NCBI RefSeq assembly: GCF_025999835.1
Contig: NZ_AP025628.1
Span: forward strand, 372,001-436,000
Source: Caldinitratiruptor microaerophilus
GTDB lineage: Bacteria; Bacillota; Sulfobacillia; Symbiobacteriales; ZC4RG38
Reading direction: 5' to 3'
DNA length: 64,000 bases
Shown: piece by piece, positions 9,075 through 18,591 of the stretch
Position numbering within the stretch: the stretch's first letter is position 1
Layout: each line of letters opens with the position of its first letter
Program-made: the position numbers and the translations under genes
Notes under the pieces: model-generated
What the model was told of the DNA's origin: nothing
The model's database searches: none
What the model saw: only the letters and a program-made list of their open reading frames with translations

Positions 9075-11027
9075 ATGGACTGGGAGGAGCGGCTGCGGGC
9101 CGCGCTGCGGCGGGGCGAGGGGGTCCGCTTCGGCGAGACCGCGGTGGTGAGCCGGCGGGTACACACGGTCGAGCTGAGGGAACCCGGCGTGGTGTCCGTC
9201 CTGCGCCACCTCGACGCCGGGCAGGTCTTCTACGGCCGGCGGCGCCCGGACGAGATCCTCCACGTGGACCTGTTCCACGCGGTCGCCCGGGTCGACCCCC
9301 GCGGGGTCGCCGCGGCGATCTGCCGCGCCCTGCAGGCCTGCGGCGCGCCCGACCGCGCCCACGACATCGACATCCAGACCGGCGCCGGCGGCGGGCGCCT
9401 CACCGGCAGCCTCACGTGGGGCCAGCGCCCGACGCTCCTGGCCTCCCACCGCAACCACGTGCACCTGGCGGCCCTCTTGCCGGACGAGGCGCTGGGCCTC
9501 GTCCTGCCGATCCTGCGCGCCGTGGAGGCGGAGATCCTGGCGCAGGGCGTGGAGCTGCGGCGGGTCGAGGGCCTGCGCCACCCGCCGCCCACGGGCGGCG
9601 GTCCGGCGCTCGACCTCTCCCACTACGCGGACTTCACGGACTCCCGCCTGCGTGAGCCGCCGGAGCCCCGCACGGCCACTGCCGGGGTGACCGCCTCGCC
9701 GGCTGCAGCGGGATCCGGGGCGGCGGTCCCCGCCCAGGCGAGCACGGGCACGGCGGGGACCGGAGCGGCCGTCTCAGGAACTCCTGCCCCCGCCGGAGCC
9801 ACCCAGGGTACGCCCACGGCCGTCTCCCCCGGACTCGCCTCCGATGCGGCCGCGGGCGGACCCATCCCCGCCCCGGACGGGGCAGAGGCACCACCCGGGC
9901 CCGCAGCGGGCGCGGGGTCCTGGGCGCCGTGGGAGGCGCTCGCGCACGAGACCCGACTGCAGGAGGTGCTCCGCCTCGCCTCCCGCCTCGGCAGCCCCGC
10001 CGAGATCCACCGCGCCCTCGACGCCGTGCGGTCGGGACAGGCGGCCGCCGGCAGCGTGTCCCCCCTGGGGTCGCAGCAGGCCAACCCCCTGCTGCGCGAC
10101 CTGGAGGAAGAGGGACTCGTCCGGCGCGACGGCCGCGCCCTGCGCCTCACCGAGGCCGGCAAGGCCCTGGCCGCCTTCCTGGACGGACACCTGCGGGAGG
10201 TGACGATGCGCTTCCGCCGGCGCATCCGGCGCGTGCCGCGGGAGGCGTTGCCGGTCCGGCCACGGCCGGGGGAGCGTCCTTCGCTGCGGGCCCGGTACGG
10301 GCCCACCCGGCCTCCCGTCCCTGCTCCGCCGGGCTCCTGGCTCGGCGACCTGGCCGTCCCCGAGACGGTGATCGCCGGGGTCCGGCGCGCCCACCTGGTG
10401 CGGGTCGGGGCAGGAGGCGGACCGGCGCCGGCCCTGTGTCTCGAGCGCGGGGACCTGCACGTGTACCGGCGACCGGCGGAGGAGCCGCTCTACATCTGCC
10501 TTCTCATCGACGCCAGCGCCTCCATGGCCGGCCGGCGAATCCGGGCCGCCAAGCACCTCGTGCGGCACCTGCTGGCGATTACCCGGGACCGCATCGCCGT
10601 GGTGGCGTTCCAGGAACGGGAGGTGCGCGTCCAGGTGCCGTTCACCCGGGACTGGGCCCGGGTCGAGGCGGCCCTGGCCCGGCTGCAGCCGATGGGACTC
10701 ACCCCGCTCGCCCACGGCCTGGTGGCGAGCCTCGAGCTGATCCAGCGCTCCCGGGTGCGCCGTCCGCTGCTCCTGCTCGTCACGGACGGCATCCCCACGG
10801 TGCCGCGCTGGAGCATCGACCCGCTGGCCGACGGCCTGGAGGCGGCCCGGCAGGTGGCCCGCAGCCGGGTGCCCTTCGGCTGCGTGGGCCTCATGCCCTC
10901 CCGGCGCTACCTGGAGGAACTCGCCCGAACGGCGGGCGGCACACTTCACGTGGTGGAGGAGCTCGAGGAAGGGGCGCTCCTACGCATCGCTCACCACGAA
11001 CGCCGGCGCCTCATGCGGACGTCGTGA
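9075..11027 (+). CDS. VWA-domain protein with winged-helix segment, partner of the AAA+ ATPase
   Basis: A 650-residue protein in three parts. The N-terminal 190 residues contain an uncharacterised domain (LRHLDAGQVFYGRRRPDEILHVD and following). Residues of about 200-290 form an Ala/Pro/Gly/Thr linker. A helix-turn-helix-like segment follows (NPLLRDLEEEGLVRRDGRALRLTEAGKALA). The C-terminal third is a von Willebrand A domain with the MIDAS motif DASAS (Asp near residue 479), a Thr in GLTPLAHGL and Asp in LLVTDGIPT, so metal-dependent binding should be intact. The architecture with an upstream MoxR-like ATPase recalls BchI/BchD, CoxD/CoxE and RavA/ViaA pairs. No gene nearby names the client; the pair is alone between the efflux operon and rel. 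Confidence 0.85.
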   Translation: MDWEERLRAALRRGEGVRFGETAVVSRRVHTVELREPGVVSVLRHLDAGQVFYGRRRPDEILHVDLFHAVARVDPRGVAAAICRALQACGAPDRAHDIDIQTGAGGGRLTGSLTWGQRPTLLASHRNHVHLAALLPDEALGLVLPILRAVEAEILAQGVELRRVEGLRHPPPTGGGPALDLSHYADFTDSRLREPPEPRTATAGVTASPAAAGSGAAVPAQASTGTAGTGAAVSGTPAPAGATQGTPTAVSPGLASDAAAGGPIPAPDGAEAPPGPAAGAGSWAPWEALAHETRLQEVLRLASRLGSPAEIHRALDAVRSGQAAAGSVSPLGSQQANPLLRDLEEEGLVRRDGRALRLTEAGKALAAFLDGHLREVTMRFRRRIRRVPREALPVRPRPGERPSLRARYGPTRPPVPAPPGSWLGDLAVPETVIAGVRRAHLVRVGAGGGPAPALCLERGDLHVYRRPAEEPLYICLLIDASASMAGRRIRAAKHLVRHLLAITRDRIAVVAFQEREVRVQVPFTRDWARVEAALARLQPMGLTPLAHGLVASLELIQRSRVRRPLLLLVTDGIPTVPRWSIDPLADGLEAARQVARSRVPFGCVGLMPSRRYLEELARTAGGTLHVVEELEEGALLRIAHHERRRLMRTS

Positions 11028-11569
11028 GGTCGGGCGGACGCAGTGCAGCTTGTCGTCCCGGCCGCGGCGCAGTGCGGCCACCGGCGGACGGGCCGGAGTC
11101 ACCTATAGTGACTGACGAGATACCACATTTCCCGGACGGTAGTGCAGAACAGGGACCGCGAGCAGGACCTTAGCGGTTCCTGAAGTGCACAGCGAACGCT
11201 CAACCCCCGAACTCAGATTTACAGAACACCGACTTCCGGTAAACTTGCGGCTCGATTTCGACCGCAACCCCCCGTGTTCTTGACCTGGCGCGGCCGACCC
11301 GGGGGGCTGCTGTGCAGTTGAGGCACCACAACGCAAACGCTAGCGGACCCGATCGTGCACCGCTTCCCGACCGACGGCACGGCGTCCCGCCGTGCGGTAC
11401 CGCACCGTGTCAGGCCGCGTCGCGAAACTTGCCACGGCGGTGGTGGCGCGCCGGGGAAGCTTGGGGTAGAATGAACGTGAAACCGCGGACGTGCGGCCCC
11501 GGGACTCCGGCTGGCCGCCGCTTCGCATACGGCGGCCCGAGCACACCGGCGGGAAGGGAGGTGCGGCGT
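11028..11569. other. Intergenic stretch upstream of rel
   Basis: About 540 bases with no convincing gene. The frame of rel stays open to 11312, but that segment has no Rel similarity. A perfect 8-bp hairpin, GCACGGCG and CGCCGTGC around TCC, lies at 11377-11395. TAGAAT at 11467-11472 could be a -10 element for rel, but no -35 stands at the right distance. The region is less GC-rich than its surroundings. Confidence 0.4.
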
Positions 11570-13771
11570 GTGGACCTGGAGACCCTGAAGCAGAAGATCC
11601 TCAAGACCTACCCGGGGGCCGACCTGTCCCTGGTGGAGTCGGCGTACGAGTTCGCCAGCCAGGCCCACGCCGGCCAGTTCCGCCGCTCGGGCGAGGCGTA
11701 CATCCAGCATCCCCTCGAGGTCGCTGCCATCCTCGCCGACCTCCAGATGGACGCGACCACCGTGGCGGCGGCGCTCTTGCACGACGTCGTCGAGGACTGC
11801 AGCGTCTGCATCCCGGACCTGGAGACCCGGTTCGGCAAGGAGGTCGCTTCCCTCGTCGACGGCGTGACCAAGCTGTCGCGGCTGGACTTCACTTCCCGGG
11901 AAGAGGCGCAGCTCGAGAACCTGCGCAAGATGTTCCTGGCAATGGCCCGCGACCTCCGGGTCATCCTGATCAAGCTGGCAGACCGCCTGCACAACATGCG
12001 GACGCTGGGGTACCTGCGGGAGGACAAGCAGCGGAGCATCGCCCAGGAGACGCTGGAGATCTACGCGCCGCTCGCCCACCGCCTCGGCATGGCGGACATC
12101 AAGTGGGAGCTGGAGGACCTCGCCTTCCGGTACATGGAGCCGGAGAAGTACCGGGAGATCGCCCGGCTGGTTGCCCAGAAGCGCGAGGAGCGGGAGTCGC
12201 TCACCCAGGAGCTCATGGCCCAGCTCCGGCAGAAGCTCGACGAGGTGGGCATCAAGGCGGACATCTCCGGCCGCCCGAAGCACCTCTACAGCATCTACAA
12301 GAAGATGTACCGCCAGGGCAAGGACATTACCGAGCTTTACGACCTCATCGCCATCCGCGTGATCGTGGACGAGGTGAAGGACTGCTACGGCGCCCTCGGA
12401 GTCATCCACTCGTTCTGGCGCCCGCTGCCGGGCCGGTTCAAGGACTACATCGCCACCCCGAAGCCGAACCTGTACCAGTCCCTGCACACCACGGTGGTCG
12501 GGCCGCACGGGCAGCCCTTCGAGATCCAGATCCGCACGTGGGACATGCACCGGACGGCGGAGTACGGCGTGGCCGCCCACTGGCGGTACAAGGAGGGGCG
12601 GACCGACCCGGACTTCGACCGCAAGCTCTCGTGGCTCCGGAGCCTCCTGGAGTGGCACACGGAGATGCGGGAGGCCCGGGACTTCGTGGAGGCCGTGAAG
12701 GTCGACATCTTCGCCGACCAGGTCTTCGTGTTCACCCCGAAGGGCCACGTGGTCGACCTTCCTGCCGGGGCGACGCCGATCGACTTCGCGTACGCCATCC
12801 ACACCGACATCGGCCACCGCTGCGTCGGCGCCCGGGTGAACGGGAAGCTGACGCCGCTGGACACCCCGCTCAAGTCCGGCGACATCGTCGAGATCCTGAC
12901 GTCGAAGTCGAGCCCGGGCCCGAGCATCGACTGGCTCAAGATCGTCAAGACCTCGACGGCCAAGAACAAGATCCGCCAGTTCTTCAAGCGGGAGCGGCGG
13001 GAGGAGGACCTGCAGCGGGGCCGGGAAGCGCTCGACCGGGAGATCCGCCGCCTGGGCTACGAGCCGCACGAACTGCTGAAGGACGAGTGGCTGGCCGAGG
13101 TCCGCAAGAAGCACAACCTGGCCTCCGACGACGAGCTGCTGGTGGCGATCGGCATCGGCACCTTGACCGCTTCCACGGTGGCGGGGCGGCTGCGCGACCT
13201 CTTCGAACGGGAGCGCCAGAGGGCCGAGGGCGTGGCTGCGGTCACCCCGCCGCCGGCGACGGAGCGCAAGGAGTGGGAGGGCTACCGCAAACCGTCATCC
13301 GGTATCCACGTCAAGGGCGTGGACGGCGTGCTGGTGCGGTTCAGCCGGTGCTGCAGCCCGGTGCCCGGGGACCCGATCATCGGCTACGTGACCCGGGGGC
13401 GCGGGGTGGCGGTGCACCGGCTCGACTGTCCCAACCTGCCGGCGATGGCCCGCGACCCCGACCGGCTCATCGAGGTCGGCTGGGAGGAAGGGTACAGCGC
13501 CAGCCACCCGGTGGAGATCCAGATCGTCGCGATCGACCGGGCGGGGCTCCTGGCCGAGGTCGCGGGGATCGTCGCCGACAGCCGCATCAACGTGCTCTCG
13601 TCGATGTCCCGGGGCCACCGCAACAAGCTCGCCACCATCGACATGGTGCTCGAAGTCCGGGACCTGACCCAGCTCCAGTACGTGCTGCAGAAGATCCGCA
13701 AGGTGCGGGACGTGCTCAGTGCCGACCGGGTGGTGCACGAGAACCGCGCCCGGGGCAGCGTGGGGTCCTGA
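11570..13771 (+). CDS. rel: Bifunctional (p)ppGpp synthetase/hydrolase Rel
   Basis: Stringent-response enzyme making and degrading (p)ppGpp. The GTG at 11570, eight to nine bases after AAGGGAGG, gives 733 residues, the usual length. The order is: HD hydrolase domain ([26 protein letters not shown]); synthetase domain ([46 protein letters not shown]); TGS domain ([27 protein letters not shown]); the ZFD/CC segment with [29 protein letters not shown]; and a C-terminal ACT domain ([20 protein letters not shown]). Both catalytic halves look complete. dtd begins in the stop codon, so the two are coupled. The rel-dtd order is typical of Firmicutes. Confidence 0.97.
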   Translation: MDLETLKQKILKTYPGADLSLVESAYEFASQAHAGQFRRSGEAYIQHPLEVAAILADLQMDATTVAAALLHDVVEDCSVCIPDLETRFGKEVASLVDGVTKLSRLDFTSREEAQLENLRKMFLAMARDLRVILIKLADRLHNMRTLGYLREDKQRSIAQETLEIYAPLAHRLGMADIKWELEDLAFRYMEPEKYREIARLVAQKREERESLTQELMAQLRQKLDEVGIKADISGRPKHLYSIYKKMYRQGKDITELYDLIAIRVIVDEVKDCYGALGVIHSFWRPLPGRFKDYIATPKPNLYQSLHTTVVGPHGQPFEIQIRTWDMHRTAEYGVAAHWRYKEGRTDPDFDRKLSWLRSLLEWHTEMREARDFVEAVKVDIFADQVFVFTPKGHVVDLPAGATPIDFAYAIHTDIGHRCVGARVNGKLTPLDTPLKSGDIVEILTSKSSPGPSIDWLKIVKTSTAKNKIRQFFKRERREEDLQRGREALDREIRRLGYEPHELLKDEWLAEVRKKHNLASDDELLVAIGIGTLTASTVAGRLRDLFERERQRAEGVAAVTPPPATERKEWEGYRKPSSGIHVKGVDGVLVRFSRCCSPVPGDPIIGYVTRGRGVAVHRLDCPNLPAMARDPDRLIEVGWEEGYSASHPVEIQIVAIDRAGLLAEVAGIVADSRINVLSSMSRGHRNKLATIDMVLEVRDLTQLQYVLQKIRKVRDVLSADRVVHENRARGSVGS

Positions 13772-14238
13772 TGCGCGCGGTCGTGCAGCGGGTGAGCCGC
13801 GCCCGGGTGACGGTCGTGGAGGGGCAGACCGGGAGCGAGGTCCCCGTCGGGGAGATCGGTCCCGGGCTCGTCGTGCTGCTCGGCGTCCGCACGGGGGACG
13901 AGCCCGCCGCTGCCCGCTACCTGGCAGAGAAGGTCGCCCACCTGCGGATCTTCGAGGACGACGCCGGCAAGATGAACCGCTCCCTCCTCGACGTGGGGGG
14001 ATCGGCCCTGGTCGTCAGCCAGTTCACCCTGTACGGCGACGTCCGCCGCGGCCGCCGGCCCGGCTTCGACTGGGCGGCCCGGCCCGAGGTCGCCGAGCCC
14101 CTGTACGAGGCGTTCTGCGCGGAGTTGCGGGCCCTCGGGGTCCCGGTGGCCACCGGCCGGTTCCAGGCGCACATGCGCGTGGAGCTCGTGAACGATGGGC
14201 CCGTGACCATCTTGCTGGACAGCGACAGGGAGTTCTGA
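13771..14238 (+). CDS. dtd: D-aminoacyl-tRNA deacylase
   Basis: Hydrolyses D-amino acids wrongly attached to tRNA, acting in the cytoplasm as a homodimer. The 155-residue product starts [15 protein letters not shown] and carries both signature motifs: SQFTLYGD (about residue 89) and NDGPVT near the C-terminus, the cross-subunit Gly-Pro motif that excludes L-amino acids. The ATG at 13771 shares one base with the rel stop (TGATG), indicating translational coupling. Length and motifs are those of a normal active enzyme. Confidence 0.96.
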   Translation: MRAVVQRVSRARVTVVEGQTGSEVPVGEIGPGLVVLLGVRTGDEPAAARYLAEKVAHLRIFEDDAGKMNRSLLDVGGSALVVSQFTLYGDVRRGRRPGFDWAARPEVAEPLYEAFCAELRALGVPVATGRFQAHMRVELVNDGPVTILLDSDREF

Positions 14239-14304
14239 GGCGCAGGGGGTGGCGCCCGGGCGGCCGCCGGGGGCCGGGCGCGCGGAAGAGAGGAGACCAA
14301 CGCT

Positions 14305-14943
14305 TTGGACGATGTGTTATTATTATGGAGAAAAGCCGTCGGTCCTCTGGCAGCGAACTGCTACATCGTCGCCTGCCCGAGGACCCGTGTTGCTGCCGTC
14401 GTCGACCCCGGGGCGCCGGACCCGTGGATCGAGGAGACCGTCCGGTCCGAAGGCCTGAGGGTGGAACGGATCCTGCTCACCCACGGGCACGGCGACCACA
14501 TCGGGGGTGTGGAGTGGGTGAGGGGCTGGTCGGGGGCCCCGGTCGCCTGCCATCCGGGCGACGTGCCACTCCTGCGGGAACCCCAGCTCAACGGCTCGGC
14601 CTGGTTCGGCAGTCCCGTGTCCCTGCCCGATCCGGAGCACCTCCTGGAAGAGGGGGGCCGGGTGGTGCTCGGTGAGGTGCACCTCGAAGTTCTTCACACA
14701 CCTGGACACACCCCCGGCGGGGTCTGTTTCCGCGGGCCGGGCCTCGTCCTGGCCGGCGACACGCTCTTTGCCGGCTCGATCGGCCGGACGGACCTGCCGG
14801 GAGGGGACCACGCGACGCTTGTCCGTTCGATCCGGGAGAAGCTCTTCATCCTGCCCCCGGACACTGTGGTTTACCCCGGCCACGGGCCTGAGACAACGAT
14901 CGAAGACGAGAAGAAGTACAATCCGTTCGTCGGTGTGGATTAG
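14305..14943 (+). CDS. MBL-fold metallo-hydrolase (glyoxalase II-like)
   Basis: A 212-residue zinc hydrolase of the metallo-beta-lactamase fold. The metal motif THGHGDHIGG (about residues 56-65) is followed by HTPGHTPGG, AGDTLFAGSIGRTD and a final PGHGPET, the pattern of the glyoxalase II/YcbL-like group. Such proteins stand beside rel and dtd in many Firmicutes. The start is a TTG at 14305, which follows AGAGGAGA at a good distance; no ATG or GTG serves better. The physiological thioester or other substrate is not known. Confidence 0.9.
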   Translation: MDDVLLLWRKAVGPLAANCYIVACPRTRVAAVVDPGAPDPWIEETVRSEGLRVERILLTHGHGDHIGGVEWVRGWSGAPVACHPGDVPLLREPQLNGSAWFGSPVSLPDPEHLLEEGGRVVLGEVHLEVLHTPGHTPGGVCFRGPGLVLAGDTLFAGSIGRTDLPGGDHATLVRSIREKLFILPPDTVVYPGHGPETTIEDEKKYNPFVGVD

Positions 14944-14982
14944 GCGTCCGGGGGCTCACGGCTCCGCCAGAGGAGGGCGCCG

Positions 14983-15408
14983 ATGAGCACCAGCACCACG
15001 GATTCGGCTATCCTTGACCGCCTTGAGGACCTGATCAGCCGTGTCTTCCGGCACCTTGCCGCCCGAACGGGCGGGGAGACGGGCCTTTCCCTCAGCCAGC
15101 GGTTGGTCCTCCGCGCGCTCAGCCAGAGCCGCATGCAGGTTTCGGACGTCGCCGCCACCCTGGGGGTAACCCTGAGCGCCGCCACGGGGCTCATCGACCG
15201 CATGGCCCGGGCGGGGCTCGTCACCCGGGAGCGGGACCGGGGCGACCGGCGGGTCGTGTGGGTGCGGCTCACCCAGGAAGGCCGGCAGGCCCTCGCCGCG
15301 GTCGACGAGGCCCGGCGCCAGGCCGTGGCCCAGGCCGTCTCCCGCCTGTCCTCGGGGGAGGTCGAGCAGCTCCTGACGCTCCTCGAGCGCGTGGAGACCG
15401 GAACCTGA
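14983..15408 (+). CDS. MarR-family transcriptional regulator
   Basis: A 141-residue winged-helix regulator. The recognition region MQVSDVAATLGVTLSAATGLIDRMARAGLVTRERDRGDRRVVWVRLT matches the MarR helix-turn-helix and wing, with the conserved DRGDRR wing. N- and C-terminal helices would form the dimer interface. The ATG at 14983 is 40 bases after the hydrolase gene and follows AGAGGAGGGCGCC. It may belong to the end of the rel operon. Target genes are not evident; the RND efflux operon at 3079-7310, with its palindromic upstream site, is one speculative possibility. A GC-rich hairpin follows. Confidence 0.92.
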   Translation: MSTSTTDSAILDRLEDLISRVFRHLAARTGGETGLSLSQRLVLRALSQSRMQVSDVAATLGVTLSAATGLIDRMARAGLVTRERDRGDRRVVWVRLTQEGRQALAAVDEARRQAVAQAVSRLSSGEVEQLLTLLERVETGT

Positions 15409-15452
15409 GGGACACCGGACGTGAAGACCGGTGCCGGCCCCAGCAAGCGTGA

Positions 15453-15480
15453 GCCCCCGGCGGCGCTGCCGCACGGGGGC
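15453..15480. terminator. GC-rich hairpin between convergent marR and nuclease genes
   Basis: GCCCCCG at 15453-15459 pairs with CGGGGGC at 15474-15480, with additional GGC/GCC pairs inside. It lies between two converging genes and lacks a T-run, so it is only a candidate terminator. Confidence 0.4.
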
Positions 15481-15509
15481 GACGTCCGTCTGGCTGCCTG
15501 GCGTGCGGG

Positions 15510-16364
15510 TCACGGCAGGCTCTCGCACGCGATCCCGTCGTGGTCGCCGTCCAGCCGGTGCGGGTCCCGGGCCGGGCCGCCGTTCGCCTCGAAGAAGGCC
15601 TGCGCCTCGGCCTGGGTGCGGAAGTCGGAGCAGTCGCGGTCGGCGAAGGCCCCGCCCGGGGCAGCAGGGGCGGCCGGCCCGGCGCCGCTCAGTGTGCGCG
15701 AGTCCGGCTCGAGCCCCCACAGGCCCCGGTTCCCCTCCCGGGCCTCCCGCTGGAGCTGGACGAAGAGCTCCGCGTACCTCACGTTGGGCGGCACGGTCAT
15801 GACCTGGGCGTAGCCCCCGGCCAGGAGGATGGCGTTGAACATCTTCTCCCGGACCTCCCGGGCGTCGCCATTCTGCGGGGGCGAGAGCCAGACGTAGGCG
15901 AGCAGGCGGCCGTACCGGTCACGGCGCTCGACGTCGAACTCGAGGTGCACGGTCTTCCCCTGCAGCCGGGACCGGGTGAAGGCCGACGCTTCCTTTCCAT
16001 ATGGCTCCACCGGCCGGTTCGGCGCCACCGTCTCGGGCGTGTTCACGCCGATGAAGCGGACGGTCTCCGCCCGGCCGCCCTCGAGCCGCATCTCGGCCGT
16101 ATCCCCGTCGACGACCCGGATCACCGTGGCCGGGACGGTTTCCGGGGCGGCTGGCGTGTCCTCTTCGGGCGCAGCTGGGGCCGGCGTCGGAGGCGCTGCG
16201 GGCGGCGCGGCCGCCCCGGCCTCCGCCGGCGCCCGCGCCGCGGGCCGGGGCGCGTCGGGTTCGCCGTCCAGCGCCTGGGCGACGACGACGGCGACGGCCA
16301 GCAGGACGCCGGCGAGGATCCCCTTGCCTGCAGGGGGACGGACGGTGCGGGATGACGGCGACAC
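15510..16364 (-). CDS. Exported thermonuclease (SNase) with C-terminal Excalibur domain
   Basis: Secreted or surface-anchored nuclease. From the GTG at 16364, after GAGGTGG, it has 284 residues; a longer frame reaches 16481 but lacks such a site. Residues of about 10-30 form a hydrophobic signal or anchor, followed by a Pro/Ala-rich linker. The staphylococcal-nuclease domain begins at [20 protein letters not shown] and has the catalytic-type residues in [12 protein letters not shown] and [15 protein letters not shown] (Asp, Arg, Glu, Arg pattern). The C-terminal 50 residues, with [38 protein letters not shown], are a calcium-binding Excalibur domain. It probably degrades extracellular nucleic acid. 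Confidence 0.93.
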   Translation of the reverse strand: MSPSSRTVRPPAGKGILAGVLLAVAVVVAQALDGEPDAPRPAARAPAEAGAAAPPAAPPTPAPAAPEEDTPAAPETVPATVIRVVDGDTAEMRLEGGRAETVRFIGVNTPETVAPNRPVEPYGKEASAFTRSRLQGKTVHLEFDVERRDRYGRLLAYVWLSPPQNGDAREVREKMFNAILLAGGYAQVMTVPPNVRYAELFVQLQREAREGNRGLWGLEPDSRTLSGAGPAAPAAPGGAFADRDCSDFRTQAEAQAFFEANGGPARDPHRLDGDHDGIACESLP

Positions 16365-16701
16365 GTGAGGCCACCTCGGGACTCCGTCCTCCTCCGGGCT
16401 CGCCCGCCCGGCTGCCGGCCGGGCACCGCGCGGCCCGGAGGGCGCCGGCGCCGGCACGTCAGGGTGGGCCGTGCGCCGCACGATCGGCGCCGGGTCACCG
16501 ATCCGAGTGTACCACGAACGTGCCGGTTGGAGCCCTGGGGGACCGGCGCGGATCTCGTACGGGACAGGAGGCGCACGCGGCCCGGACGGGCGGCGATCGC
16601 TCCTGGGGCCTCACAGAATCTCCACAACCCCTCCAAGGCCCGACCACAGGCGGCTGCTATCCTGGGGCCAGAAACGAACGAACCGGACGGAGGGACCGCA
16701 G

Positions 16702-17244
16702 ATGACGCGTACTCGGAGAGTCATTCTGGGGATCGTTGGTGCAGCCACGCTGGGCGCAGGAGTCTTCTTCCTCACCCCGTACGGCCGCGCCGTGGCGGCT
16801 TCCACGAACAGCTGGACGGCGGTCCACAACCGGCACATGGCCCAGGCCGGCGCAGACATGACCGCCATGCACGCCGCCATGACCTCCCTGGCGGGCGAGA
16901 TGCCGGCGATCCACGAGCGGATGACGGCGGCGCTGGCGGAGAAGCTCGGGATCACGCCGGCCGAGCTCCGGCAGGCCCTCGGCGCCGGCCAGACGCTGGC
17001 GCAGCTCGCGCAGGAGAAGGGTGTCGAGCCCCAGGCCCTGCGGGCGGCGATGATCGGGGAGATGCAGCGGATCCTCACCGACCTGGTCCAGGCGGGCAAG
17101 CTGGACGCTCAGACCGCGGCCCGGATGCGGGGGCTGATCGAAGCGCACTCGGCCGACTGCCTGACCACCGACATGAGCGGGATGCACGGCTCCGGCGGGA
17201 CCGCCGGGATGGCCGGCATGGCCGGCATGATGGGTCCGTTCTGA
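16702..17244 (+). CDS. Exported Met/His-rich hypothetical protein
   Basis: I do not recognise a named family. The 180-residue product begins MTRTRRVILGIVGAATLGAG and FFLTPYGRAVA, a typical Sec signal peptide with an AVA-type cleavage site near residue 33. The next part is rich in Met and His (HNRHMAQAGADMTAMHAAM). The middle (LAEKLGITPAELRQALGAGQTLAQLAQEKGVEPQALRAAM) resembles small repeats found in secreted proteins that start with a DUF2680-like fold. The C-terminus is almost wholly Gly/Met/Ala (MSGMHGSGGTAGMAGMAGMMG). The ATG at 16702 follows CGGAGGGA. Methionine-rich exported proteins often bind Cu(I) or similar metals, so metal handling is an inference. Confidence 0.75.
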   Translation: MTRTRRVILGIVGAATLGAGVFFLTPYGRAVAASTNSWTAVHNRHMAQAGADMTAMHAAMTSLAGEMPAIHERMTAALAEKLGITPAELRQALGAGQTLAQLAQEKGVEPQALRAAMIGEMQRILTDLVQAGKLDAQTAARMRGLIEAHSADCLTTDMSGMHGSGGTAGMAGMAGMMGPF

Positions 17245-17273
17245 TCCTGCCGGTCACCCACCTGGCCTTCCGC

Positions 17274-17316
17274 GACGCCAGCGGCCGGGCACTCACGTGA
17301 CCCGGCCGCTGGCGTC
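17274..17316. terminator. 16-bp perfect hairpin between convergent genes
   Basis: GACGCCAGCGGCCGGG at 17274-17289 pairs perfectly with CCCGGCCGCTGGCGTC at 17301-17316 around an 11-base loop. It overlaps the last codons of the M20 peptidase gene and probably terminates both convergent transcripts. Confidence 0.65.
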
Positions 17317-18591
17317 CTTGCGCTGGCTACCCCTTGGCGTCTGGGTGCTGCCGGAACCCGCCAGCATCCGCACCGCTGCCAGGGCATAGATGCGGGCGGC
17401 CTCGACGAGGCGGTCGACCTCCACGGACTCGTCCGGCTGGTGCGCCAGGCGGGGGTCGCCGGGGCCGCAGATGATCATCGGCGCGCCCAGCACGGGCACC
17501 AGTTCGGTGGCGTCGGTGTAGTAGCGCACCCCGGTCGGCTCCGGCCGGCGACCCCGCACGGCGCCGGCGGCGTCCAGGAACGCCTGCACGGCGGGGTGGG
17601 CCGGGTCGGTGACGACCGGCCGGCGGTCGTTCACCACCCGCACCTCGGCCCGGAAGCCCGGGTGGCGCCGGGCGAGGTCGGCGATGAGCCCCTCCACCGC
17701 CCGGACGATCGCCCCGTGGTCCTGGCCGGGTACGGTCCGCATGTCGACGGTGGCCACGCACCGGTCCGGCACCACGTTCGTCTTCACTCCGCCGGCCACG
17801 GTGCCCACGCTGCGGGAGAGCGTGCCGAGGAGGGGGTGGGGGGTGTGGGGGATCTCGAGGCGATCGAGTTCTGCCAGGAGCGTGACCATCATCATGACGG
17901 CGTTCCGGCCCAGCTCCGGCGACGACCCGTGCGCCGTCCGTCCGTGCGTCACCAGTTCGAGCCACAGCGCGCCCTTCTCTGCGATGTACACGTCGTTGCC
18001 GCTGGGTTCCCCGATCACGATCGCCTGCACGGGCGTCCCGGCCAGCCGGCGGGCAGCCGCGGCGGCGCCGAGGGAGTCGACCTCTTCCCCGGCCGTCGCC
18101 GCAAAGAGGAGGTCGCCCTGCAGGCGCAGGCCCCCCGGACCCCCGCCGGGGTCCTCCGACCGGCAGGCCGCCGCCACCGCCTCGACCGCCGCCAGCATGG
18201 CGGCCACGCCGCCCTTCATGTCCGCCGCGCCCCGGCCCCAGATGCGGCCATCCGCCACCTCGCCCGCGAAGGGGTCCCGGCTCCAGGGCTGGTCCCCGAC
18301 CGGCACCGTGTCCAGGTGGCCGCTCAGGAGGAGCGCCGGCGCCCCGCCCGATCCCCGCAGCCGGCCGATCACGCTCGCCCGCCCGGGGCCGTGCCCGAGC
18401 ACCTCGACCTCCAGGCCCGCCTCCCGCAGCCGGCGGGCGACGTACTCGGCCGCCGGCCCCTCGTCCCCCGGCGGGTTCACCGTCCGGATGCGGATGAGGT
18501 CCTGGCACAGGGCGACGACGTCGACCGCCGCCAGGCTGCCGAGCACCTGCGCCGCCACGCCCGAACCCCCGTCTGGTCCCCGCGCGTTCAC
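17293..18591 (-). CDS. M20 family metallopeptidase (ArgE/DapE-like)
   Basis: Co-catalytic zinc or cobalt amidohydrolase of 432 residues. Conserved elements are SGHLDTVPVGD (metal His and catalytic Asp), WGRGAADMKGG (bridging Asp), TAGEEVDSLGA (catalytic Glu followed by metal Glu), IGEPSGNDV and the late His region RLAHQPDESVEVDRL. The dimerisation domain begins near GALWLELVTHGRTAHGSSPELGRNAV. Family members hydrolyse N-acyl amino acids or dipeptides; the precise substrate is not determined. The GTG at 18591 overlaps the cbiO stop by four bases (GTGA), so the gene is the last member of the riboswitch-controlled cobalt-transport operon, an unusual position that may reflect a cobalt-dependent enzyme. 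Confidence 0.92.
   Translation of the reverse strand: MNARGPDGGSGVAAQVLGSLAAVDVVALCQDLIRIRTVNPPGDEGPAAEYVARRLREAGLEVEVLGHGPGRASVIGRLRGSGGAPALLLSGHLDTVPVGDQPWSRDPFAGEVADGRIWGRGAADMKGGVAAMLAAVEAVAAACRSEDPGGGPGGLRLQGDLLFAATAGEEVDSLGAAAAARRLAGTPVQAIVIGEPSGNDVYIAEKGALWLELVTHGRTAHGSSPELGRNAVMMMVTLLAELDRLEIPHTPHPLLGTLSRSVGTVAGGVKTNVVPDRCVATVDMRTVPGQDHGAIVRAVEGLIADLARRHPGFRAEVRVVNDRRPVVTDPAHPAVQAFLDAAGAVRGRRPEPTGVRYYTDATELVPVLGAPMIICGPGDPRLAHQPDESVEVDRLVEAARIYALAAVRMLAGSGSTQTPRGSQRKDASGRVT

Noticed and set aside
11312-11569. N-terminal extension of Rel
   Set aside because: No similarity to Rel and no ribosome site; GTG at 11570 after AAGGGAGG fits the family start.
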